Shown here in pieces: positions 55,864-63,609 of a DNA stretch of 64,000 bases (within the stretch, counting starts at the first letter, position 1; each line of letters starts with the position of its first letter). The notes under the pieces were generated by a model. The model was not told the DNA's origin, did no database searches, and was given only the letters and a program-made list of their open reading frames with translations. This stretch comes from Chryseobacterium sp. VAUSW3 (GTDB lineage: Bacteria > Bacteroidota > Bacteroidia > Flavobacteriales > Weeksellaceae), in the NCBI RefSeq assembly GCF_002205795.1, contig NZ_NIUY01000002.1, forward strand, positions 372,001 through 436,000, given 5' to 3'. Position numbers and translations under genes: made by a program.

Positions 55864-56421
55864 ATGCAAACAGTAATAGATTTTTGGAATTGGTATTCAG
55901 GACTTTTCTCTGACCCTGACAACAAAGTAAGAATTGCAGCTTGGGCTGCAACCATTACAACATTGAGTTTTATTATTACATTGATACTAATCCCTATTGT
56001 AAAATCAATTAAAAGAAAGTTTGCGAAAGTAAAAGTTGAAGCAGGAATTAGTTATCAAATTATTAGTTCTGTATTAGGAACAACAGCTGCTGAACCATTA
56101 TTAACAGTAACGGTTACAAACTTAACAGGTTCATCCATTTACCTAAACAATCCGTCTATCAAGACAAGTAAAAAAATCAATGGTGATGACACCTTTGTGG
56201 TTCCGAAATCATCAGGGGCATTTCCGAGAAAATTGGAAAATGGTGAGCAGTTCAAGCAAGATTACGACACTGTTTCGTTAAACAATCAAATATTATCTAA
56301 CTTAAATGATTCTGATAAAATAGGTTTTAAAATTACGACAACAGCAGGCAAAACTTATAACTCAAATAAATTTACAAAGAGCCACATTATCGGTCATATG
56401 AATGCATCAAGACGAATTTAA
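55864..56421 (+). CDS. Cassette 4 gene 2: single-span membrane protein, 185 aa
   Basis: Start at ATG 55864, after the upstream stop. One transmembrane segment (about 24-48, ITTLSFIITLILIPIV) with a short N terminus, followed by a basic linker (KRKFAKVKVE) and a beta-rich domain of about 130 residues (TAAEPLLTVTVTNLTGSSIYL). Topology and pairing with a HEPN-like partner are reminiscent of two-gene defence modules with a membrane component, but nothing more specific can be said. Confidence 0.6.
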   Translation: MQTVIDFWNWYSGLFSDPDNKVRIAAWAATITTLSFIITLILIPIVKSIKRKFAKVKVEAGISYQIISSVLGTTAAEPLLTVTVTNLTGSSIYLNNPSIKTSKKINGDDTFVVPKSSGAFPRKLENGEQFKQDYDTVSLNNQILSNLNDSDKIGFKITTTAGKTYNSNKFTKSHIIGHMNASRRI

Positions 56422-56447
56422 TGAAACCAAATAGAGAAATAAAGGCA

Positions 56448-56583
56448 GCCACTAACAGGCGTTTGGCACAATGGCGGGTGACGTGGTTAATTGAACATTC
56501 TACCTCGCATGAACTTTTGTGGTGTATTGACAGTTTTGTGCTCCGAAATCCGCCACTGCGCCAAGCGCCAAAACGTTATCTGC
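56448..56583 (+). repeat. attC-like site E
   Basis: Inverse core GCCACTAAC (56448-56456), GCGTTTGGCACAATGGCGG, complementary CCGCCACTGCGCCAAGCGC, and core GTTATCTGC (56575-56583). 136 bp. Confidence 0.75.
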
Positions 56584-56616
56584 AATTGCAAAATAATGCT
56601 TATAAAATTTAAAGAG

Positions 56617-57177
56617 ATGAAAAAAATTAAACTTAACTTATTATTAAATTTTTTTCCATTATTTCTATTTTTTACTTCTTGCACGCCAACTTCAAATCTG
56701 ACAAATGGAACAAAAGTTATTTCTAAAAAATTCAAAAACATAAATAAATTCGACAAAACTTCCTTAAAAAATATTGACACTAACTATTTTTATGAAATGG
56801 TAGATTCCTACATGGCAGATATTAACTTCAGCAAAATTAGGGACGTTGGCGAAGATGTTCCGCGTAAAATTCAGTTCTATAAAAATGGACGAGTAAGATT
56901 CTTCAGTTTTGGGATAGAGGATGCTAATCCTCTAAATGCGGGTACACGAGGAATTATTTACAAGAACAACAATTCAATTCGAATCGATTTTACTAATGCC
57001 GATCAGGACGGTACTTTATTTGTGGGAACATATCAGGTTAAAATAGAAAATGACAAAATTTATTTATTAGAACTTCCAGGAACATTTTTGTTCAAACCTT
57101 CTGAATATATTTGTTATGAATATAAAAAATCAAATAAAATACCAGAAAATTGGAAAGAATATTCATCCGAATGGTAA
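56617..57177 (+). CDS. Cassette 5 lipoprotein, 186 aa
   Basis: ATG 56617, 42 bases after the core; an earlier in-frame ATG at 56491 lies inside attC-like site E and is rejected. Lipobox LFFTSC puts Cys at residue 20. The mature protein is basic, with KNIKFDKTS-like KFKNINKFDKTS and a beta-rich end (YQVKIENDKIYLLELPG). No family recognised. A typical anonymous lipoprotein cassette. Confidence 0.7.
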   Translation: MKKIKLNLLLNFFPLFLFFTSCTPTSNLTNGTKVISKKFKNINKFDKTSLKNIDTNYFYEMVDSYMADINFSKIRDVGEDVPRKIQFYKNGRVRFFSFGIEDANPLNAGTRGIIYKNNNSIRIDFTNADQDGTLFVGTYQVKIENDKIYLLELPGTFLFKPSEYICYEYKKSNKIPENWKEYSSEW

Positions 57178-57183
57178 AACAAC

Positions 57184-57319
57184 TGCAGATAACAAAGTAT
57201 TTCTATTAGCGGGGCTGAAGTTTACATCATAAAGATTTTCGGTAGTTGTTCTTTTTGTTATATTTACAAAACCAGTTATAATAATCCCCGCCAACAGAAA
57301 TACCCAACCGTTAGCTGAA
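57184..57319 (+). repeat. attC-like site F
   Basis: Inverse core TGCAGATAAC (57184-57193), GTATTTCTATTAGCGGGG, then CCCCGCCAACAGAAATAC and core GTTAGCTGAA (57310-57319). The middle matches site D closely. 136 bp. Confidence 0.78.
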
Positions 57320-57340
57320 AGTTTATAAAAATCATCCCAA

Positions 57341-58132
57341 ATGAAAATTTTCTTTTCTTATTTTTTTATTTTTTGTTTTCTTGTAAGTTGTTCAAATAGA
57401 GATGAAGATTCAATTGAAAATGGAAATTCTTTGACTTTGCCCAAAACCCGAACTACCATATCATCGTTGGGAAATATTGTATCAGAATATAAATATGATG
57501 GGAACAAACTCACTTCTATTATTTCAGATAATGGCAGAAAAAGTATTATTTCCTACACAGGTAATTTCATTACAAAAACTACCACATATGATTCTTCTGG
57601 AGAAGTTGAATATGAAGTTAGTTATGAATATGCAAATAACAAACTTTCTAAAGCGAATTATAAATTTACATTTTTAGAGTATAATATTTTTTATACTTGG
57701 GTCGATGACAATCACGTTTATTTTGTGGATGACAAATACATGCCTGAAAATGCAATTAACAAAACTGATATTTATTTCAGCAACGGAAACGTAGTAAAAT
57801 CAACCAACCATACTTATTATCCCAATTATTATACAATTGATAAAGTTGAAATAGTAAAAAATGATTCAAAAAATAATCCATTTAAAAATATAGAAGGATA
57901 TTCTTTAATTGCTTTCGATATTTCTTCTGATTTCTTTCCTCAAACAAATAATATAACGAAAATAACATCTTCAAGAGAAGGAAATGTGAACGGAGAACCT
58001 TTAATAGAAAATTATTTCAGAACTTTTGAGCTCACTTATAATACTAAAAATTTTCCACAAACATATATAGTAAGTGATTCATATGGAAACTCTTATAACT
58101 ATGAGTTTAGTTATTTCGAACAAAATCTTTAA
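57341..58132 (+). CDS. Cassette 6 lipoprotein, 263 aa
   Basis: ATG 57341, 31 bases after the core. Signal with lipobox FCFLVSC puts the lipid Cys at residue 17. The mature part has repeated beta strands (NIVSEYKYDGNKLTSI, SYTGNFITKTTTYDSSGEV, SYEYANNKLSKANY), the pattern of DUF4595-like or YD-repeat-type proteins in which short hairpins recur. A surface lipoprotein of unknown role. AT-rich. Confidence 0.7.
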   Translation: MKIFFSYFFIFCFLVSCSNRDEDSIENGNSLTLPKTRTTISSLGNIVSEYKYDGNKLTSIISDNGRKSIISYTGNFITKTTTYDSSGEVEYEVSYEYANNKLSKANYKFTFLEYNIFYTWVDDNHVYFVDDKYMPENAINKTDIYFSNGNVVKSTNHTYYPNYYTIDKVEIVKNDSKNNPFKNIEGYSLIAFDISSDFFPQTNNITKITSSREGNVNGEPLIENYFRTFELTYNTKNFPQTYIVSDSYGNSYNYEFSYFEQNL

Positions 58133-58210
58133 AAGAAATGCTTTGCTTCAAAAATTTTAAAAAAATAAAGCATCATATCTTATCCATGAACTTCATAACA
58201 TTAAAAAACC

Positions 58211-58408
58211 TTCAGCTAACATAGTTTTTGCAAAAGGCAGGGTTGAATATATAATAGAAAAACCCGATGCATTTAGCCGCAGCTGCTTTTCATATTGTTT
58301 TTTTCTATAATTTAGACAATCTGAAAAAGCATCTGCTCCGGTTGGTTGAAATTGAACTTTCAGTTAAATTTAGCCCGCCCTTCGCAAATGCTTTTTCCGT
58401 TGGCGGTA
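58211..58408 (+). repeat. attC-like site G
   Basis: Inverse core TTCAGCTAAC (58211-58220), GTTTTTGCAAAAGGCAGGG, complementary CCCGCCCTTCGCAAATGC and core GTTGGCGGT (58399-58407). Shares long identical stretches with site I. 198 bp. Confidence 0.75.
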
Positions 58409-58441
58409 ATTCTACAACCCACATTTAAATAGAAAACCTAC

Positions 58442-59068
58442 ATGAAAGAAATCGATATAGAAAAATGGAATAGAAAAGAACATTTCGAATTCTTCTCGAA
58501 AATGGCAAGCCCATATTTTGGAATTATTACAGAATTAGATTGTAGCAACGCTTATAATAAAGTTCAAGAAAATGGACAATCGTTTTTTTCATATTATCTT
58601 CACAAATCTATGATTGCAGTAAATTCGGTTGAAGAGTTGAAATTAAGAATCGTAGAAAATAAGGTATTATCATTTGATAAAATAAACGCTGGCTTTACAG
58701 TCGGAAGACAAGATGGAACATTCGGTTTTGCATTTGCAAATTTTTCTGAGGATTTTGAAACTTTTAATACTGAAGTACAAGAAGAAATTAAAGCCGTACA
58801 GAACTCAATTGGATTGCGTCTGAATGATGATGATGTAAAGAAAGACTTGATACGTCATTCAACAATTCCTTGGACTTCATTTTCAGGACTTTTGCATCCA
58901 ACAAATTTTGACAGAACAGAATCTGTCCCAAAAATAACCTTTGGGAAATTTAGTATTCGAGAAGGTAAAAAGTTTTTACCTGTATCAATTGAAGCTCATC
59001 ATGGATTAGCTGATGGATTTCATTTTGCGAAATACTTAGAGGAATTTCAAAAGCAACTTAATCATTAA
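58442..59068 (+). CDS. Chloramphenicol acetyltransferase family protein (cassette 7)
   Basis: A 208-residue protein of the type A CAT family (usual length about 210-220). The catalytic motif is H186-H187-GLADGFHF, matching the HHxxxDG signature, and IDIEKWNRKEHFEFF at the N terminus and FSGLLHPT near 150 are also family segments. It transfers acetyl from acetyl-CoA, potentially to chloramphenicol; other substrates are possible for the divergent members. It sits in its own cassette, 42 bases from the core, without a recognisable promoter, so expression would depend on the array. Confidence 0.88.
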   Translation: MKEIDIEKWNRKEHFEFFSKMASPYFGIITELDCSNAYNKVQENGQSFFSYYLHKSMIAVNSVEELKLRIVENKVLSFDKINAGFTVGRQDGTFGFAFANFSEDFETFNTEVQEEIKAVQNSIGLRLNDDDVKKDLIRHSTIPWTSFSGLLHPTNFDRTESVPKITFGKFSIREGKKFLPVSIEAHHGLADGFHFAKYLEEFQKQLNH

Positions 59069-59086
59069 CAAGAACTGCTTCTATCT

Positions 59087-59222
59087 CCGCCAAAAACGAA
59101 TTTTATTCGTTTTTTATTATTAAATTTAACTCATAATAATTCGTTTTGGCTCGCCTCGGTGCAAAATCGAAACTTTCGGCTTCGATTTCCCCGCCTTCGG
59201 CAATACCCAAAACGTTAGCAGC
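59087..59222 (+). repeat. attC-like site H (atypical left end)
   Basis: The right half is normal: CCCCGCCTTCGGCAATACCC with core GTTAGCAGC (59214-59222), resembling site C. The left end is altered: CCGCCAA then A instead of C, and its next bases do not pair with the right L arm; instead CCAAAAACGAATTT pairs with AATTCGTTTTGG further in. It looks like a recombined or mutated attC. Confidence 0.55.
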
Positions 59223-59244
59223 AAGCCAAACCTTAAATTCGAAA

Positions 59245-59304
59245 ATGCGTTATCTATTACTCCCAAGTATTTTATTAGTCGGACTTATAACTTTCGGACA
59301 GTAA
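59245..59304 (+). pseudogene. Remnant signal-peptide ORF at the start of cassette 8 (19 codons)
   Basis: ATG 59245 begins a perfect export signal (MRYLLLPSILLVGLITFGQ) that stops at once with TAA at 59302. It is 31 bases after the core of cassette 8, exactly where a cassette gene should start. The next frame (+1) then runs into the following gene. It looks like the 5' end of an original cassette gene broken by a frameshift or insertion. Confidence 0.55.
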
Positions 59305-59356
59305 AAGTATAAGCATTGATAAGACAACTAAAAAAGTAAAACGAAAAAGCATCTTA

Positions 59357-60877
59357 ATGAATACAACAATGAGAAAATTAGTATTATCGCTTCTTTTTGT
59401 AATTACAATATTGGGTATCCGGGCGCAAAATCAATTACTACCTATTGCCCGGGAAGCTTTTGTATTTCCACATGCCAATCCTATGGGTTTGCACAGAATG
59501 ATTGTACCAACAGACAGAGTGGTGAAGCTGCATGATAAATTCTATTTTGTGTATCCTTATGGCAAAGTGCATCCACAGCAGAATGATTTTGTGATGCAAA
59601 TCAGTACATTGTTTGAGTATGACCCCAAAGAGGGAAAAGCAAAATCCGTGTACCAAAATCACAACGGCATCTACAACCTATCCGCCACTACTGAACTGTT
59701 GGTTTTTACCAGTCAGGGTTACCAGGGTTACCATAGCTTTTCACCTGCCGATAGAAAAATCTACTCCGGCGGTCCACCTTCCGACAATTACAAAAGCAGT
59801 GACTACTATCACAGAAACACCATCATCTATACTTTTCCCGGCAGCAAAGACGCACTGGCATTAAGCATGAAAAAAGGTGTATTTCATGAAGGTGTAAGAC
59901 GGTACGATTTTTCGGCCTTGCACTTAGAAAATAATTATTGGAAAGAAATCATGGCTTATCCTAATGTCAATAAGGACAACGGGCCCTACCAACCTTTCTT
60001 ACTTTCTTATAAACCCTACCTATTCAATTCTAACTTTTTCACCATAGGATCCAGATATTCACCCGCCCAGAATACAAACACAAAATCAGCACTGGGTTTT
60101 CCTTTGCATAACATAAAAATCAATGGCGCTGCTATTAATAACACTCCCAAAAGTTTGAGTTTCGAACAATTGCAAAGCAAAAAAAGACAAATTTTCTCTT
60201 CTGTCTACAATCTTGAGAATAATGCAGCTGTATTTCTATATCGCCCCGATGAAAATACAGGAAAGCTACTACTGGAAGTGGCCATTAATGAAGAAAATGA
60301 TTTTATGGTTTATGACACCAAAGTCAGGATCAGCAAAACGGATACCCGAATAGGCATGGGTACCAGTGGTGGAAAAATTTATCTGATTCACAAAGAGTTT
60401 TTAGGCTATCTCGATCCCACTACAAAAATCTTCACACGCCTGGCGGTTCCATTGGTGAATGTGGAAATCATCAATAACAGCAGCTTAATTTTTACCAATA
60501 ACTTTCTTTTTTACACCAGCGGTAATGATATTTACTACACTTCCAAATATCAGCAAACTACAGAAACCCCAAAGAAAATTACGGTAAGTGCCCTCACTAA
60601 ATTTCCGGACATGATCACGGCTAACTTCCACCCGGTAAAAGCGGTTACCACCAATAAATACCTGTTCTATATTACCACCGATAACCAATTGAAAGCCTTC
60701 AATCCTGAAACAGAGAAGCATGTAGACATCCATCTTCCTTCAAATACAAAAATAAGGGAAGTCAGAATGTTCTATTCGGCAGAAGACCGTGTGTTTGTAG
60801 CAGGCACCACAGACCAGGCTGCGGGAAATCCGCAATACGAGTTTTGGACCATCAGTGATATGGATATTCGAGAGTAA
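59357..60877 (+). CDS. Exported protein of unknown function, 506 aa
   Basis: A signal peptide lies at MRKLVLSLLFVITILGIRA (ATG 59357 or 59369), cleaved before QNQLL. The mature part has many beta strands in a propeller-like rhythm (KFYFVYPYGKVH, ELLVFTSQGYQGYHSF, KIYLIHKEFLGYLDP, VFVAGTTD), probably extracytoplasmic. It differs from cassette genes: GC-richer, longer, and not followed by an attC-like site or the expected inverse core. It probably entered cassette 8 by illegitimate recombination. Confidence 0.65.
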   Translation: MNTTMRKLVLSLLFVITILGIRAQNQLLPIAREAFVFPHANPMGLHRMIVPTDRVVKLHDKFYFVYPYGKVHPQQNDFVMQISTLFEYDPKEGKAKSVYQNHNGIYNLSATTELLVFTSQGYQGYHSFSPADRKIYSGGPPSDNYKSSDYYHRNTIIYTFPGSKDALALSMKKGVFHEGVRRYDFSALHLENNYWKEIMAYPNVNKDNGPYQPFLLSYKPYLFNSNFFTIGSRYSPAQNTNTKSALGFPLHNIKINGAAINNTPKSLSFEQLQSKKRQIFSSVYNLENNAAVFLYRPDENTGKLLLEVAINEENDFMVYDTKVRISKTDTRIGMGTSGGKIYLIHKEFLGYLDPTTKIFTRLAVPLVNVEIINNSSLIFTNNFLFYTSGNDIYYTSKYQQTTETPKKITVSALTKFPDMITANFHPVKAVTTNKYLFYITTDNQLKAFNPETEKHVDIHLPSNTKIREVRMFYSAEDRVFVAGTTDQAAGNPQYEFWTISDMDIRE

Positions 60878-61032
60878 AGCGGTTTACGAATACAGGCCTG
60901 GCATCTTAATGTGTACCCAACTTGCATAAGCAAGTGAACAAAGCATAAGGCTAGGTAATCACAGCAAGCACAACAGAAAATATCGAGCAGCATCACACAT
61001 ACCTTAAACCATGTGGACTACAGTGCGTAGGG

Positions 61033-61299
61033 CTAATCGTTGCAGAGTTTCAGAAGATTGAGGGCGAAGACCTGGCGGATGTAGTAATAGCGGCCTCCGA
61101 GGCGGGTATAGGGGATTTTGTCTTCGCGGCAGAATTTGCGCAGGGTTTTGACCGAGATCTGCAGATATTCGCAAACATCCTGATCGGTAAGGATGTCGGA
61201 TTTCTGGATGTTTAAGATGGAAGGGAGTTCTGCGATTGCCTGTTCGTAATAGTGCTGCACATCGTTGTAGTGAAGGTGGGGTAATGATTTTTTTGACAT
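61033..61299 (-). CDS. Helix-turn-helix (excisionase-like) DNA-binding protein, 88 aa
   Basis: The C-terminal 45 residues carry a MerR/excisionase-type fold: DILTDQDVCEYLQISVKTLRKFCRED then IPYTRLGGRYYYIRQVF (listed in parts). The N-terminal part is a short helical region (HYNDVQHYYEQAIAELPSI). It could be a recombination directionality factor or a plain regulator; there is no integrase or recombinase next to it. GC content is higher than in the flanking cassettes. It lies just left of attI-like site 2. Confidence 0.8.
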   Translation of the reverse strand: MSKKSLPHLHYNDVQHYYEQAIAELPSILNIQKSDILTDQDVCEYLQISVKTLRKFCREDKIPYTRLGGRYYYIRQVFALNLLKLCND

Positions 61300-61500
61300 G
61301 TTTTGGCTATTTTATTATGTTTTTATAAGTCTAAATTATTAAAATAGCGGGGCAGCGGTACAGGTGTTTTTACGGTTTCTTTGTGGGTGTTTTCACGGGA
61401 AATGGTTTACGGTTTACCGTATTGCGATAAAGGAAATGATTGGTAAATTTGGGTTGTGCTTTCTGTTATGGGATAATAACGTTTTAGCACGCAATTTATG

Positions 61501-61548
61501 TTGGGAGATTGGAAATATATTCGGATATTTGAGAGTTATCTGTAATGC
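61501..61548 (+). other. attI-like site 2 with candidate cassette promoter
   Basis: TTG at 61501-61503, 20 bases, GATATTTG at 61524-61531, GAGA, then the core GTTATCTGTAATGC (61535-61548) of the following cassette. It aligns to site 1 (51144-51187), with the last 15 bases before the cassette identical. The promoter-like boxes have the same spacing in both copies. Confidence 0.6.
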
Positions 61549-61567
61549 TAAAAAAAACCGTTAATAA

Positions 61568-62350
61568 ATGAGAAAAATATTTTTAATCTTTGGAATATTT
61601 ATTTGTAGTCAAATATTTGGACAAAAAATTGAAGTGTTAAATTTTGCGACTTTTCATATGCAATATACACCCGATGCAAACAAAGTTGAATTTGACCAAT
61701 ATGACAAAAAAAACAAAGTTGAGACTTATGAAATTGCAAAAAAATTGGCTAAATTTAAACCAACAGTAATTTTAGTTGAAGTTGTTCCTAACAAAAATGA
61801 AGTTCTTCAAAATGATTATCAAAACTTTTTGAAAAGTAAAGATTATAAAACAAAATTTGGTGGAGAAATTGCGTTAATTGCATACGAAATTGGCAAAATT
61901 GCTGGTGTAAAAAAAATCTATGGAATTGATGAGCAAGAAACCGCTGCTTATAATTACAATATTGGAAATGAACTAAAAAATCAAGTTGATAGTTTGACTT
62001 CAAAATATTATTTAAAGAGTGTTATAGCAAAATTTAAAGAACTTGAAAAAAAATCTACTTTGGAAAAACTAAAATTCTATAATACAAGAGAAGGTCTTGA
62101 CATTTTCTTTAATGCAAACGCTGATATCCTAACTTACAATAGCACTCAAGGAAATTTTGAGGGAGCGGATGAAGCAAGTAAGTTTTATAGAAGAAATTTG
62201 AGGATTTTTTCTAATATTAATCAAATTCCATTAACAAAAAACGACCGTGTTTTTATTATAATGGGTGCTTCACATACTGCATTTATAAATGATTTTATGA
62301 AAAGAAGTCCGAAATATGAACTTATGGACGTTTCAAAATATCTAAAATAA
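61568..62350 (+). CDS. Cassette 9: exported DUF5694 family protein, 260 aa
   Basis: A signal peptide (MRKIFLIFGIFICSQIFG) precedes a protein of the DUF5694 (ChaN/TraB-like) type: VLNFATFHMQYTPDA near the start, PTVILVEVVPNKN near 60, and the C-terminal FIIMGASHTAFINDFM near 240. These enzymes are thought to be metal-dependent peptidases or haem-related proteins; the role is not established. ATG is 33 bases after the core, and the attC-like site follows after 5 bases. Confidence 0.82.
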   Translation: MRKIFLIFGIFICSQIFGQKIEVLNFATFHMQYTPDANKVEFDQYDKKNKVETYEIAKKLAKFKPTVILVEVVPNKNEVLQNDYQNFLKSKDYKTKFGGEIALIAYEIGKIAGVKKIYGIDEQETAAYNYNIGNELKNQVDSLTSKYYLKSVIAKFKELEKKSTLEKLKFYNTREGLDIFFNANADILTYNSTQGNFEGADEASKFYRRNLRIFSNINQIPLTKNDRVFIIMGASHTAFINDFMKRSPKYELMDVSKYLK

Positions 62351-62355
62351 AAAAA

Positions 62356-62558
62356 GCACTACAGATAACATTGTATTTGCAAAAGGCGGGGTTGAATATA
62401 TAATAGAAAAACCCGATGCATTTAGTCGAAACTTGCTTCTCATATTACTTTTTTCGGTAATTTGGTAATCTGAATAAGCAATTTTCTTCGTTCGGTCGAA
62501 ATTGAACTTTCAGTTAAATTTAGCCCGCCCTTCGCCAATATTTTTTCCGTTGTACGCA
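62356..62558 (+). repeat. attC-like site I
   Basis: Inverse core GCACTACAGATAAC (62356-62369), GTATTTGCAAAAGGCGGGG, complementary CCCGCCCTTCGCCAATA and core GTTGTACGC (62549-62557). Long stretches are identical to site G. 203 bp, the last in the array. Confidence 0.75.
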
Positions 62559-62581
62559 ATCTCGCTTAAAAATCGTGAAAA

Positions 62582-62832
62582 ATGAAATATGAGAAATTAT
62601 TACAAACCAAACCAAAGAATGAAATTACATATTCAGATTTATTAGAATTAGAAGAATGGAAAATAAAAAGAGATGCATACCGCCTACAAAAGAGTAGATT
62701 TTCCACACTCACATTATGGCTGTTTTGTGATGGGGCCATCTGCAACAGCGGACATCAGCGCCGTTTTGGTACACGGTGCACAGGGCGCACGGACATTGAC
62801 TTTGTTCTTTCTGAAAAAACCTGTGCCCTAAA

Positions 62833-62836
<4 letters not shown>
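62582..62836 (+). pseudogene. Truncated cassette 10 gene (chimeric end)
   Basis: Starts 32 bases after the core with an AT-rich, cassette-like sequence (MKYEKLLQTKPKNEITYSDL, then LEELEEWKIKRDAYRL-like LLELEEWKIKRDAYRL). From about 62715 the base composition jumps to GC-rich and the translation becomes unrelated (SGHQRRFGTRCTGRTDID), with no inverse core (GCGTACAAC expected) before the nucleosidase gene. The frame then overlaps the next start by four bases (ATGA). The array is thus truncated here. Confidence 0.6.
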
Positions 62837-63566
<730 letters not shown>

Positions 63567-63609
63567 GAGAAAAAATCAGTTATTTAATATTTCCTTAAAA
63601 AAATAAATT

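Larger units (their letters stand above)
51140..62720 (+). mobile_element. Integron-like gene-cassette array with nine attC-like sites and two attI-like sites; no integrase seen
   Basis: The region holds tandem cassettes, each with its gene(s) and, at the 3' end, an imperfect palindrome of 136-203 bp. Each palindrome starts with an inverse core ending in AAC and ends with a core starting GTT. The core at the start of a cassette is complementary to the inverse core at the end of the same cassette: GTTAGCAGAA/TTCTGCTAAC, GTTAGCGGCA/TGCCGCTAAC, GTTGTGCGCA/TGCGCACAAC, GTTAGTGGC/GCCACTAAC, GTTATCTGCA/TGCAGATAAC, GTTAGCTGAA/TTCAGCTAAC, GTTATCTGTAATGC/GCACTACAGATAAC, and GTTATAGGC/GCCTATAAC. This is expected for cassettes that have circularised and re-integrated. 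GC content is low (about 30-35 percent) relative to neighbours. Boundaries are approximate. The element as a whole has no recombinase gene, so it would be a CALIN-type array or one acting with an integrase elsewhere. Confidence 0.8.

Noticed and set aside
61033..61299. The HTH gene as the integron integrase
   Set aside because: At 88 residues it has no tyrosine-recombinase catalytic domain; only a helix-turn-helix is seen.
52780..62560. CRISPR array as an explanation of the recurring spaced repeats
   Set aside because: Repeats are 136-203 bp palindromes with differing ends and full genes between them; spacers and repeats of CRISPR are short and uniform. No cas gene is present.
52780..62560. 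Reading the palindromes as ordinary terminators or REP elements
   Set aside because: Their ends match the start of the same cassette, which a terminator or REP family would not require; they also lack T runs.
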